The translations under genes and the position numbers were made by a program. This document shows, one piece after another, positions 1 to 11,553 of a stretch of DNA of 64,000 nt. Numbering within the stretch: position 1 is the first letter of the stretch; every line of letters begins with the position of its first letter. This DNA is from Aspidapion aeneum. Lineage: Eukaryota; Arthropoda; Insecta; Coleoptera; Brentidae. The notes under the pieces are model-generated. The model was not told the origin of the DNA. It worked only from the letters and a program-made list of their open reading frames with translations, and did not search any database. The DNA is taken from contig OY755040.1 of the NCBI GenBank assembly GCA_963576565.1, forward strand, positions 27,861,203 through 27,925,202, given 5' to 3'.

Positions 1-954
1 CGGGTGGTGGTTAGATGTGTTGTTTAGGTAGCGGTCTGTGTGAGTAGGTTTTCTGTATACGGTATGTCCTAGTCGTCCCTCTTTCCTCGTTAGAGAAAAG
101 AAAACTTGCAACTTAAGAAGCTCGTGCATCAGTTTGATATATCGTTTACGGACAAATTGGGGTTTGCGAAAAGAGCGCGCCGAGTGCGAGTCACAAGACC
201 AAAAATGGTCTCCTCACCACTACTACTTTTCTGCTGTGCTAAATTGTGGCACATACAATTTTTCTACGTCCTGGTTAACATAATTTTGCTACAAATTAGA
301 GGTTGAGAATGGGTAATGATGGATGTTGAAAATCCAGTACTTAAATTTAGGTTTTTTGTTCCCTAACAATTTTATCAATTTTTTTATAAAACCGTTATAA
401 AATTGTTTTTTAGATTTATAAAAATTTAAATTTTATGGGTAACAGAAGCGCTAAACCAACTTCCAATCCTTAAATTTTCTATCTTGCAATGTTGACATCA
501 TTAATTTAAACAGCAAGTTTCGGTTCCATAGACTATTCAGTTCAGCTTCTGTCTCAACAACCAGGACCAAGATATGGAAAATATATTTTGACTGACCTAT
601 TGTGGCCCAAACAAAATAGGTGATTTATACCGCCAGTTGTAGATTATAAAGTGAGTTTTTACCGGCCGTTTGCAGTCGCAGTGCACGACGACTATAGCTC
701 CCTCTATTGTTGCTGTTTTGCACTGATTTAGCCCGCAGACGTTGTATTTACATAATCCAAGTCCCACTGGAGGTATATAACATGTCGGCAGACCTGAAAG
801 GACAAAGAAATGGATTACGTAAGGTTATCTAAACGACTGAATCATGATCTTAACTTTGATATACAGTATTGTTTTTTTCATGATTTTTTGCATCATTGAA
901 AGTTAAAAAATGATTACGGGTGCCCGATATTTAACCCTATACAAGTTTTAATGT
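1..954. other. Unassigned AT-rich sequence
   Basis: No convincing gene, repeat boundary or inverted repeat was seen. The 66-codon open frame at 106-306 has no recognisable domain and is of a length expected by chance. Confidence 0.5.
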
Positions 955-1339
955 AATAAACCCTACCAGTAGTCTTTATTTAAGGGTCCAAAGTACTCTA
1001 AATAAATACACCAGTATTTACTAAAGGGTTTACAGTGCTACAATCCTAATGCTACAAGTCTAGATTCTGGTTGTAGGTTTAACTTATTTTTGCCGTGAAT
1101 GCAATAGTTTTTAATATTTATATAAATTGTTCATAAATACCTTGCGATATGGGTCATCTTTTTTCGTTATAACAAAGACATTATTTCCTTACAATGGTTA
1201 GACATAAATAAAAATAATATAATATTTTGGTTTAAAAATGGTAACCATATTTAAGCCTCCGAAAGTCACTAGGAAATGTCGAATAAAAACGGTGTAAGTC
1301 AGTGTCAGCTCTCCGCTATAGTTTACATGTTAATTTTTT
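955..1339 (+). repeat. Dispersed repeat D, copy D1 (left part)
   Basis: This stretch matches, with many substitutions, 5970-6262 on the same strand and about 62820-63150 in reverse complement. Landmarks are the shared wording around 'gtaaatactgg', 'gcaatagtttttaatattt', 'cactaggaaatgtcgaat' and 'ctccgctata'. It ends at 1339, where the RTE element begins. In the inverted copy the D sequence runs on without a break, so D1 and the sequence resuming at about 5489 were once continuous. No protein is encoded. Confidence 0.75.
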
Positions 1340-1399
1340 TTTAAATAGAGGAAAAAAGGAAATTATAACACACCTACTTATCCCAAAAGACAAATAGAA

Positions 1400-2848
1400 G
1401 CAGAGAAGAATACAAAATCGGGCAATGAAAGGTGAGAAGAATAATCAGTGACAAGAAAAATCTTTCGTGGACGCAAAAGTGCCAGAAAATAGATTCTTAC
1501 TTAGGAGGTAGGAGAAGTACCGAAAGCTGGAAAACTATAAGATCGATTAAAAAAGAAACATGCAGAGATATCATTTCACCAATACCAAACAAAGAATGGG
1601 ATTAACATTTTAAAAAACTTTTAACTGAAGATAGAGCAGAATTCAAGGAAGAAGAAAGAGACAATATAATTAGAACGATGGGATCTCCAGTACCCCTCAA
1701 AATCTCTGAGGTCAAAAACGTGTGCAAAACCTTAAAAAGCGGTAAATCTGCCGGATCCGGAAATATCCCAGCTGAACTTATTAAATATGGCACTGAAAAA
1801 CTGTTTTGGAGATTACGGAATTTTTTCCAAAAATATTTAAATGGAACTGTAGTACTGTATATATCAACAATACATAAAAAAGGACGGAAAGATATATGTG
1901 ACAATTATAGAGGTATATCTGTGACTAGTACGCTAAGCAGAATATACGGTAAAATAATAAGAAATAAAGTGGAAAACGAATATAAAGACATGGAGGCAGA
2001 AGAACAAGCCGGTTTCTGGGCGGGTAGATCGACTTCTGATCATCTCTTTTGTATAACCCAAGTTATTGAAAAGAAAATGGCATACGGACAAGAGCTGCAT
2101 CTGCTTTACGTCGATTTGCAGAAGGCATATGATAGTATTTTACTAAATCTACTTTGGAAAGCGTTGGAAAACACAAACATAAGCGTACAACTAATAAAGG
2201 CCATCAAAGAGATACCACAATAGTAAGGCAAAAGTTAAAATAAAAGCAAAACTAACCAAAGACATTCAAGTAAATAAAGGTCTTAAACAAGGTTGCTGTA
2301 TCTCGCCTACGCTCTTCAAGATATACTTGGAACAAGTCCTTAAAGTATCCGTTGGACGAAACCACCTTGTATACTTTATGTTTCGCCAAATTATTAAATA
2401 GTAGTAGCTCAGGAGTATGACGACCTCGAATATATGACACGAAAACTAATAGAATAGTACAATAAGTGGGGACTAGAGATTAATCTCAATATGACAGAAT
2501 ATATGTGTATCGGTGGTATGAAACAGGATTTAATCTTAAATACCGGGCTGCGATTTCAGTCCTGTGATGAGTATAAATACTTAGGTTTAAAAATTACAGC
2601 TGACGGAACACTAGAAAAAACTATAAAAGATCGAAACGTACTTGGGACCAAAGTATATCAAAACATAACAATATATACAACACCATTGTAAAAAGTATTA
2701 TTACATACGGCTCAGAAGTATGACGAATCAAGGATAGAACAGAAAAAATGCTTTCCGCTACGGAGATGGACTATTGGAGAAGAGCAGCAGGGAAATCAAA
2801 AAGAGAAGGAGTTACAAATCAAAGAATAAGAGAAATTATGAGAGTGGG
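1400..2848 (+). pseudogene. RTE reverse transcriptase, broken N-terminal and central part
   Basis: Translation in shifting frames gives the linker and reverse transcriptase of an RTE element. Visible blocks are 'LKSGKSAGSGNIPAELIKYG', 'ISTIHKKGRKDICDNYRGIS' and 'LYVDLQKAYDS' (motif A, catalytic Asp) in the open frame 1678-2223, then 'KGLKQGCCISPTLFKIYL' (motif B) after a frameshift near 2220. The segment containing the FADD-type motif C is not readable. The 2491-2691 frame carries 'CDEYKYLGLKIT', the thumb region. A stop precedes the 1678 frame at about 1603 inside clearly related sequence, so the ATG at 1678 is internal, not a real start. In life such a protein copies element RNA at a nicked target. 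This copy cannot. Confidence 0.8.
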
Positions 2849-5205
2849 TTTTTTTTACGGGTATGCGCACTCGCAAGGAGATCCCTATCTCGCTCGAGAA
2901 GCGGCAAGTGCGCGGGAAAGTTGGTGTGTGTTGGTTTTGAAACGGTTCAGGTTGTAACCTGCAGGGAAAACTGTCACAGGGAGTTTATTCCACAGCGATG
3001 CTGTTCTCGAGAGATATGAATTCTGATATAATGAGGTTCTTGGTGCCTCTATTTTGACAATAAATTGATGGTTACCGTCTGTTTGACGTGATCGCCTAGT
3101 AGGTGCTACTCCCGGGGGGATCATACGTGCCAACTCTTCAGAGCATTTTCCGTGATAATACCTGTAGAAGAGAGATAGATCGCCCACAGTTCTTCGATGT
3201 TCGAGACTATCCAAGATACGGGTAAGTGCGGGGTCATTGATCAGCTTGATAGCTCGTTTTTGCACGGTGTTCAAAAGCATTAAGGTATGTTTGGATGCCG
3301 CACTCCATATATGTGAGCAGTACTCCATAGTTGGTCGAATCTGGGCTTTGTAGAGTGTCAGCAGTTGGCTTGGTTTATACAGATGTCTTGTACGAAATAG
3401 CACCCCAAGCTTTTGAGACGCCCTTTTAGCTATATATCTGCCACGTGACTGTGCCAAGACATGTTGGTCTCTGCAGTGACTCCTAAGATGTTCAACTGGC
3501 TCTGCAATGCGACAGCACTTCCAGATAGCATGATGTTTGGCTCACCGGTGCTGGTCTTTTTTGAAAACAGGGCTGCTTGGGTTTTCTGCGCGTTGAACTG
3601 TTCAAGGTTTTTGTTGCCCCAGTCCTCTATTTTCTCCAAGTCGTTATTTATCTCTGATATTTCAGTTAGTCTAAGGTAATGGAATTCACGTGCGGAGAGA
3701 CATGTGGGTGGTATGACTGAAGAGACTACATTGCCATCATCTGCAAAGCAATAAAGTGGATTTACTGTTTTATCTATGAGGTCATTTATGTAAATCAGAA
3801 AAAGTGTTGGCGAAAGGATTGCTCCCTGTGGCACACCAGCATTTATTTGGTAAGAGTTGGAGTTCCGGCCATCCAGTGCAACATAAATGAATCTATCCTT
3901 AAGGTAACTTTCAAACCAAGTGCAAAGTCTCGGCGACAATCCCGTTGCTTTGAGGTTGTTGAGCAGATTTTCATGCCAGACTTTATCGAATGCTTTAGAT
4001 ATATCTAAGGCAATTGTTCTTGTTTTACCCCGCAACTCAATCGCTTTTTGCCATAAGTGAGTGCCGTATGTAAGTAAATCGCCAGTTGACCTATATTTTC
4101 GAAATCCGTATTGCTTGTCGTTGATAATTTTGTACTTTTTCAAGTACTTGGTTAGGTGATTGTTCACAACTCTTTCCATTACTTTTGATATCACCGGAAG
4201 TAGAGCAATTGGTCTATAGTTTAACGGATCTGTCTTTTTTTCTTTCTTTGGAATGGGTTGTACTGCGGCAGACTTCCATGATAATGGATATACTCCTTGC
4301 CTATAAGATAAATTGAATAATTTTGCGAAAGTTGGGGTGAGTTCGCTAGCACAATTTTTGAGTACTATCGCCGGAATGCCATCTGGGCCCATTGCTTTGT
4401 TTGTATCCAACTTTTTAAGGGATTTTCGTATTTCTCTGTGACAAAAGGGTACCTCTGGCATACTGTGGGAGACCCTTTCAATGAACGGTGGAGTTTTTCC
4501 ATTTGACACTGTTAAGTTTGAGTTGGAGGAAAAGATATTGGCCCGCATATTGGCTTTTTCCTCTGATGTTGTGGCTAAGTGAGTATTTTTATCTGTAAGT
4601 GGTGGTATGGATGACTTGGTGAAGTTTGATCCAAGGGCTTTTGCAAGAGACCAAAAGGACCTAGAACTACTTGGACAATTCAGCAACCTGTTTTTTATTC
4701 TTTGATTATATGTTTCTTTGGCGGCGTCAATAGTAATTTTGCAACTATTTCTGACTTCTATAAATTCTGTGTGGTTTTCAGCGGTTTGTTGTCGTTTCCA
4801 AAGGTTATATGCTCTGTGTTTTTTCTGTACAGCCGTTTGACACTGGCTGTTGAACCAAGGTTTTGCATTAGCTCTGCGTTTTATTGTATGTGGGATATAT
4901 GCATCCATTCCAGATAAGATTTCTTTTGTTATTTCATTACAGCAAATATTGGGATCAGCTGTTTTAAAGCAAACCTCTTGCCTTGGAAAATCCAGGTAAA
5001 ACTGTTTAAGTTCATTCCATTTTGCTGATTTATAGTGCCACATTTTACGAGGAAGTGATTGTTGGCTTGGCGGTATGAACATTTCGTACTTTGTTCTTAT
5101 AAGTTTATGATCGGATGAACCAAGTGGGGGATCTACTTGAATTGTGTACAAGTCAGGATTTGTAGTTAGGAACAAGTCTAAAAGTGCTGCAAATTCACCC
5201 GTGAA
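2849..5205 (-). mobile_element. Jockey/CR1-type LINE, 5'-truncated, nested in the RTE element
   Basis: Antisense to the RTE element. Its 3' end shows a run of eight T on the plus strand at 2849-2856, which is its poly(A) tail, only about 28 bp beyond the ORF stop. The 5' end lies within the palindrome at 5194-5217, and the frame begins inside the endonuclease domain, so the copy is 5'-truncated as is usual for target-primed insertion. The bases 'ggg' or 'gggt' occur at both edges (2846-2849 and 5211-5214), so any target duplication is very short or has been altered. This insertion is younger than the RTE it interrupts. Confidence 0.8.
2885..5195 (-). pseudogene. Jockey/CR1-type ORF2: endonuclease remnant plus reverse transcriptase, frameshifted
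   Basis: The reading frame runs open from about 5195 down to 3430. It starts without an ATG in the C-terminal part of an apurinic-type endonuclease ('LLDLFLTTNP', then 'SSDHKLI', the conserved SDH). The reverse transcriptase follows: 'LNYRPIALLPVISKVMERVV', 'YGFRKYRST', 'ALDISKAFDKVWH' (motif A Asp), 'AGVPQGAILSPTLFLIYIND' and 'YCFADDGNV' (catalytic FADD near residue 478 counting from 5175). At about 3432-3437 an extra AT in a short AT repeat shifts the frame. The C-terminal 190 codons continue in another frame to 2885, ending with 'SRTASLWNKLPVTVFP', typical of the LINE C-terminus. The 'start' of that second frame is a TTG inside the overlap and is not a real start. Only this frameshift separates the two long open stretches, which suggests a fairly young copy. 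Confidence 0.85.
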
Positions 5206-5217
5206 TTCACGGGTGAA
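5194..5217. repeat. 24-bp perfect palindrome at the 5' junction of the nested LINE
   Basis: The bases from 5194 to 5217 equal their own reverse complement, centred on gaattc (halves 'ttcacccgtgaa' and 'ttcacgggtgaa'). It spans the boundary between the truncated LINE and the RTE sequence, so it may have formed at integration. Confidence 0.9.
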
Positions 5218-5479
5218 CGTACTTTAGTGGATGATATAAGAACAAAACAACTGGTGTGGTACGGACATGTACAAAGAATGAATGATAAGGACTACCTAAA
5301 CAAATACTACACTGGAAACCAACTGGCCGAAGAAAACGAGGACGACCAAGGAGAAGCTGAAGAGAAGGAATAGACAGTGAAATAAGAATAAGAGGCCTAG
5401 ATGATGCATTATGGGCAAACAGAAACGAGTGGAGATCGTCGGAAGACGTAGAACGTTGTGAAACCGATAAAGATATTTA
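5216..5479 (+). pseudogene. RTE C-terminal region and 3' end, continuing from 2848
   Basis: The frame resumes as 'TLVDDIRTKQLVWYGHVQRM', then degenerates into the arginine-rich tail found at the end of RTE proteins. It ends near 5470, followed by the short AT-rich tail and the right target duplication. The same wording is present in the other RTE copies at 48680-48760 and 58600-58680. Confidence 0.8.
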
Positions 5480-5488
5480 TAATTTTTT

Positions 5489-6262
5489 AGACATGTTGCG
5501 ATGATTAAACCGATGTTCGATTGTTTTGGTGAATGTGTAATTGAAAACGGATTTTAATATATCTTGTGGTTTTTACAGTATTTAAATATTGATACGTATT
5601 TAATACGGTAATGCATTTACAGATATAGCTTTAAGTTACTTATGTATTATTTAGCTTTGAAAATATTTGTATATGAGTTTTTTTATCACTCATGGATTAT
5701 TTCTACTGTTTTTTTTTTAACGGGAATCCTACGACTGCACGGCCTAAATTTTCAAAAAATGACATTTTGTTACAATTTTTTTTTCTAAAGTTAATTTAAA
5801 TTTATATGAGATGAAACTCACTGAGAAATGCTTAATATCATATTGCACATTACCGTGAACCAAATCTTTGCAGCTATTTGACCTGTGAGTATTAAAAAAT
5901 ACACTTAAACCGGTCAGTATTAAGTCCATAGACTTGATACTTAAACCCGGTCTAAAATGCTAAGTTTTAAGGTCTTAGTAAATACTGGTATAAAGTTCTA
6001 GATTCTAAATTTCTTGTTCAAGAAGTCTAGATTTTGGTTGAAAGTTTAATTAATTTTTTTTTTTTTGGATGCCATAGTTTTTAATATTTATATAATTTTT
6101 TCTTATAACAATGACATATCCACACGAAACTTCAAAAATAAATAAAAAATTTATTATTTTGGTAAGTGGTAGTCAACTTTAAAACCCCAACCCTCACTAG
6201 GAGATGTCCAATAATAATGGTGTAAGTCAGTGAAAGCTCTCCGCTATATTTTACATGTTAAT
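5489..6262 (+). repeat. Repeat D, copy D2a, a full unit of about 770 bp
   Basis: It runs from 'atgattaaaccgatgttcga' near 5500 to 'ctccgctatattttacatg' near 6255 and is followed directly by the start of another unit, so D is arranged head to tail here. The same sequence lies in reverse complement at 62290-63150. The 61-codon antisense open frame at 5744-5929 is part of the repeat and has no recognisable domain. Confidence 0.75.
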
Positions 6263-6269
6263 TATTTAG

Positions 6270-7256
6270 ACAAATTGGAGATGACTAAACCGATTTTCAA
6301 TTATTTTGGTAGATATGCTACTAAAAATGATTCATATATCTTGCACTTTTTACGATATTTAAATATTGACACGTATTTAATATGATACTGCATCTACAGA
6401 GATAGTAGATGTCACGTGATATTAAGAAGTCCAATTTTTATTTTTCTGTCAAAAGCCTATTTTGTGTTCTGTAGTAATTAAAAAGTTCCGAAAACAACTA
6501 GGGAAAAACAGAAAAACCAATACCAGTGAAAAACCTCCAGGAAAATATAGGATTAGGTGTGTGTACTGTGTACTAAGGTCACTATATCACGAATTACTGT
6601 GTACTTCTTCCTTTTTTTTACGCACTTCACAGAACATTGATGACATTTGGTTGGTTGGTGAACATTATTGCCAAAGAACACATATCTATCAGTTTTTATA
6701 AAAAATAATTTTTATTAATTGACATAAAATTAAATCTGCAGATTACCCCGCATTGGTGGCCCTTGAAATAATTGCGTCGTATCAAAGATATTTTAAATTT
6801 ACATTACAATTTGTCATAACGTTATATGCGCGACAACACTGTCTCTAAATAAAAAAGCTAGTAGCCTGCGTTATTCGAACACAAGTAAGTTCAAACATTA
6901 TCCTTTAGTAAGGGATAAAGTTTAAACCAGGTAACTGCGCATGCCTCAAATAAACCACCCATCAGGGGTGGTAATACAATTTGAGGCTATTTTTTACAAG
7001 GATTGCCTACACTGACTAGATTTCCAAAAAAATTGCATATCGGTACAAAATTATTAGTTAATTTACTAGATTCGGAAATTAAATTTACTGAGAAATACTT
7101 ACTATACTATTGCATTTTAGCCTAAACCAAATCTTTGCAGTTATTTGACCTATAAATATTAAAAAAAATACACTTAAGCCGGACGAGGATAAGTCTATAA
7201 ATTTAGTACTTTCCTGGTCTAAGTGCTAAGTTTTAAGATCTTAGTAAATACTGCTA
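6270..7256 (+). repeat. Repeat D, copy D2b, interrupted by repeat C
   Basis: It starts like D2a ('atgactaaaccgattttcaa'), breaks off near 6400 where repeat C begins, and resumes at about 6955 with the hairpin 'accacccatcaggggtggt'. The same hairpin is in D3 (about 62590-62604) but not in D2a. The copy ends at 7256, at the TA of the next element. About 75 bp of D is missing at the C junction, so the interruption was not a clean insertion. Confidence 0.65.
6405..6958 (+). repeat. Dispersed repeat C, copy C1
   Basis: It matches 28905-29445 in reverse complement along its whole length. Shared landmarks include 'attaccccgcattggt' against its complement near 29120, 'gttattcgaacacaagt', 'ccaggtaactg' and 'gcatgcctcaaat'. 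No inverted ends, no poly(A) tail and no coding capacity were found, so the class is unknown. Confidence 0.75.
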
Positions 7257-8679
7257 TACTGCCATCATAAGCAAAAACACAGTAGGGTTATTCTTGAAAA
7301 AGTGTACAAACAAGTGTTTTCCCCATATTTTGAATTAATAAAAAACTGCTTAAAACTACTTTTTTGTTTGGTTTATATGGTGGTCCATATTCTTTAGAAA
7401 CCACTGCCTAAAATATACGAAAAAAGAAAATCCCAACTTAAAATAATTTAAAAATGCAAGTAAATTGTGATTTTTCAGTATCAATTCATTATAGGTTCTT
7501 ATACAATTTTTAAAGTAAATTATTTTGGTTGATACTCATATCCCAATATGACAGACATTAGCTATCTGTATTTTTTAATTATTTATTTGTCATTTTTACC
7601 TTTTTTAAACCATCAAAATAAATGTATCACGTCGCGTCACTTCTGTTGGCAGCACAATAATCCAATAAATTTCCGACATGTTGGCAACTATGTGCTTCCA
7701 GTTCGTATGTTTTAATTCGCATTCGTCCCAATAACCTCGATTTTTGATCGGTAGCGTCATGCTGTGTTTTGTTTTTAATATTTTTTTGTGAAAATATTGT
7801 GAAATTATTTGCGTCAAGCTGGTGTGATCACTTTTGTGCCGTCTATAAAAGGGGTAAGAAACCAAAACAGTTTTATTTTTTTTGTTTATATGAAGTTATG
7901 GTGCAAAAATGTTTCAGTTGTTGAAATAAGGAAACTTAACCTAACATTTTCCATTCTGTAAACAAATATTGACCGTAAAAAATCGCTTTGGACATCACTT
8001 CTGTGGACAGCGGTTGTCCATGGAAATGACACAGGTCAACAGAAGTGAATTCAACCAGCATTGTTTTTCCTTTTTAATTAAAATAAATCATCTGAAGAAT
8101 TGTATAATATTAAACATCTTTTCTAGATTCTTAGCAAGTTTTGTAGTTTTTAACTTGTGTTACCATTATGTTTTAGTTTGTTCCCGTTCCGTGGACATTT
8201 TTGCCATTTCTGTAGATATTACTTAATTTAAATAAAAAAAATATATATAAATTACTATGTTCTTCATTTCAACTCTTTTGGCGCAATTAAGCTTAACTTA
8301 TTACATAGTTAGTAATCTGAAAGTAATACATATTCCCCAATTTACAATTCTTTAGCCAAATTCACTTATGTAGTTAAACATGTCTTTTCCGTGGACTCCT
8401 TAATTTTTATTTTTGGTAAAAAACATATAAAACATTTTTACGATCTTAGCCAGACATAGTACATAAAAGTAGTTTATTCGACAATTTTAGAAAAATGAAA
8501 AACTCCAAAAAACAAAAATATTATTAATCCAAAAAATATATTCAGAAAGTGTACATTATTCCAAGACTGAGCCAGTAAGGATATTTGATTTTTCACAGTC
8601 AAACATTCTCAGATAATGTATTTTAAAAGAATGTGAGCTATCAAATGTACTTACTGTGTTTTTGCTTATGACGGCAGTA
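7257..8679. mobile_element. TA-flanked TIR element, Tc1/mariner-like in form, no transposase seen
   Basis: The 26-bp end at 7259-7284 (starting 'ctgccatcataagcaaaaac') is matched in inverted orientation at 8652-8677 with one mismatch. TA lies immediately outside both ends (7257-7258 and 8678-8679), the target duplication used by the Tc1/mariner superfamily. The left TA sits inside repeat D. The 1.4 kb interior has only short open frames (86 codons antisense at 7605-7865, 85 codons at 7969-8226), none with a DDE transposase motif that I can recognise. It is therefore most likely a non-autonomous element. Confidence 0.75.
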
Positions 8680-11110
8680 CACGTGTCGCTACCCGCATAA
8701 AAACTTTTAACCTGCAAATATAGACCTTAAATATTTTTGGAAATATTACTTTAAAAATCAAAATTATGGCGGCTGATAATATTTTGTATCCTTTATGGTA
8801 TCAAAATGAAAACCTTAAATTTATCTAATGCCACAAAATCTTTAGCTCTTTTTTCTAAAATTGGATTTCATGACCCAGATAGAGTGGTAGCTCAATTTTA
8901 ATCATCCGGTCTTGCACGTATGCGGTTGCCTTGTGTACTTTTTGAAGCCCTTTATACTTTTGAGTTAGTCACTGACGCAAGCAAAAAGTGAAAATTTGTA
9001 TTTTATGCTTTGTTTTTACTTTAAAAAAGTTTAACTTTGAAAAAGGTTGGCTTTATAATTTGTTTAAATAGCATTTGTTACAAAATGTCGGATTCATTTA
9101 TCTTTTATATTGCGCCGATATGGGTGGAGATGGTTTGACTAAGAATAAACAAAGTAAGTGATATTGTTCCAATATATAGTGGTTGCCACAAAATGGCGGA
9201 TTAATTGAATTCCGTTAAATTTTCTGTATAAACTGATAGCAGCAGTTATAAGGACCTTATACCTACCTATAATTTATTTAATTTTTTACAAAGAATAGTC
9301 TCATAATTAAAATCTCAAAATCCATAGATTTATTTGTGGTATAAATCTTTTAAAAACGTTACCGAAATTTTTGTCCTGTGAGTTCGTAGATGGGTTTCAC
9401 GCGTATCTTCCTATTTTCCTATAAATAAATATTTTTGCACCTATTTGTTGTATTTTTGCACTTATTTGTTGTATTTAAGGAAAAAAATAAATAAAAACCT
9501 ATGTCTCGATTTTATCCTGAAAGTCTTATTTTTGGTTTAGACGGCGATCAGATTATTTATACGTGCATTTTATCACTGTCGCATATTTCACCTGACCTGT
9601 CTCATTTTTGAACTTTTTTAAGGTAAAATATGAGACACAGGATTTGTTTTCTCATATTATAGGTCAAATTTCTATGTTTTTACGTTTGTAATATTTTTTT
9701 GATTATCGCGCTTAATTCGAGTCCTACAGAGGAGTCTAAAATCCTAAAGATATAAAAGTTTTAAAAAATGTCTTATTTTTACACCACTTGACCCTACTTA
9801 TTTTAATTACGTTTAATAAACATTTTTACTTGTACTTTGGCTAAATTAGAAAAAAAAACATTTTACCCAATTCTGACAGAATTGCAGTTTGTAATAATTT
9901 TCCAAAATAAGTATTATAAATGTGATACAGTCATTAATTATTTTCTGTCTACAAGAATCTTGGAATATAAACAATACTGCCACTGAAGTTGCTAAGTGCG
10001 ACTTTTTCGTAGAGGTCGTAGTTTTTTTAAAGTTCTATGTCTGCTTTTATCACAGTGCGCCTGCTCTATTGATTTTAAATGCGCCCCCTCCCTATAGTTA
10101 AAATTTTATACATTATTACTAGTACTTATATTTTAATAATAAAGTTTTGTCCTATGATTTTGGCTGGTTTATCAAGGGTTTGTCGTGTCTTATAAGTCAG
10201 TTTTTTACTCATTGCACGTACATGTGTGTAATATGTATATACATATGTAGGTTACACGAGGACTTATTGCTCTGTCTTTTGTGTTTCTTTTTGTAATAAA
10301 ACAAAGATGTGTGTGTATGTAGATAAGGTACGTTTTTTTATTTACGCTTGTTCTGTTATGCAAATGAAATAAAAAAGGTACTGTTTTACCTTTGATTTTT
10401 AAAATGTTTCGGTCGGAGTAAAAAGCTTTGGCCCAAAATAAAAAGTAAATTTTATGTATAAAAAGTAGGGTATCATCAATGTCAATATTTGCTTTAACAT
10501 TAAAAAAAAATTGCAGATTGTCTATTTTGATCCTAAGTTAATGTCTAAAAAAAACAATACGTTTGACAATAATCAGGCATTTTAATTAATTTCTATAATT
10601 TCCAGACTATTTTTTTTTAAGAATAAATCCTCCCAGAAATATTGAAAAAACACATTTAAATTCGGATTGGACTTTGGTAGTAAGTACTACAAAACTATAA
10701 AAAAATAGTTTATAAAGATTTCTAAAAGAGCAAAAAAGCATTACCTTCACATTTTGCGTGTCTTTATGTAATATCAGGTCTTTTTGAGGACTAAAAAGTT
10801 GGTTACCACTTATGCTAGAAGCCTTATAACCTTTAATCTCCTTGAACCCCTTGAAGCTACTTTATTCCTAAGCAAAATTTTGTTTTTTACCGTACCTTAA
10901 GAGTTATGGTTCGGTTCTTCGAAAACATTTGGGTGTCGGCCTATTAACCTAGATTTCGAAATATGTAAAAATTATTAGGTATGTCCAGGGACAGATTAAA
11001 TTTATCAGTCCCTGTTATAGCTAAGAAATTTTTCATGTAAAAAGTTTTATATGTAGTGTCAATCTGCATTGGTTGGAAAATGAAAGTTGCTATTTTTTAC
11101 TCTTGGTTCC
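8680..11110. other. Unassigned AT-rich sequence
   Basis: No gene or clear repeat boundary was seen. A small dyad occurs at 10225-10258 ('atatgtatatacatat' inside GTGTAA...TTACAC), as is common in AT-rich DNA. Confidence 0.5.
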
Positions 11111-11129
11111 TGATATAGAGTGAAACCAA

Positions 11130-11553
11130 TATAGATTTGTGACATGGTGGCTATTTAAAGATAATATTTTGACAGTCGTAGGTATATATTTACAAGAATG
11201 TGAGTTGTTTGTATTTAAAGTTTTTATAAACGATATAGCTAAACATGAATATCTGACTCGATTAATAAATTATAACCTTTCATGTGACAAATTAGCCGTC
11301 ACAGAAAGGGGCATCCATTACCATTGCCTAAAACTCTACAATCGATTACCAAAAATGTAAAAATGTTAAACAATGTAAAAAAGCTTAAATGCTATACACA
11401 GGCTGTTTATCAATGTGAACCATATATACTTAGTTTAAGCGAATTTTCCATAGGCTAGAATTTTGTTTTTTTTTACAACAATTTTGTTGGTCCATTACTG
11501 TAATATATTGTATTTTGGTCTAAAATAAAGTATTGTTCTTAGTTAGTTAGTTT
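11130..11553 (+). pseudogene. LINE 3' fragment: C-terminus of a jockey/CR1-type ORF2 with tail
   Basis: The open frame 11139-11360 contains 'LTVVGIYLQECELFVFK' and 'CLKLYNRLPK', both recognisable as the C-terminal segment after the reverse transcriptase in many insect LINEs. The frame then continues with changes through 'CEPYILSLSEF', which resembles the usual terminal 'Y..DEF' phrase. An AATAAA lies at 11524-11529, and the fragment ends in a (TTAG)n-like run at 11539-11553, consistent with a LINE 3' end. The reverse transcriptase itself is absent, so this is a strongly 5'-truncated copy. Confidence 0.6.

Larger units (their letters stand above)
1340..5479 (+). mobile_element. RTE-type LINE, 5'-truncated, inserted in repeat D and split by another LINE
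   Basis: Recognisable as an RTE-clade non-LTR retrotransposon by its reverse transcriptase wording and the C-terminal phrase 'LVWYGHVQRMND' after 5220. It is flanked by 'taatttttt' at 1331-1339 and again at 5480-5488, a likely 9-bp target-site duplication. The uninterrupted D copy near 62820 supports this as an insertion. The reading frame has stops and frameshifts throughout, so the copy is dead. An antisense LINE occupies 2849 to about 5205. Removing that insert rejoins the RTE frame from '...IREIMRVG' to 'TLVDDIRTKQ...'. The endonuclease region is missing. Confidence 0.8.
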
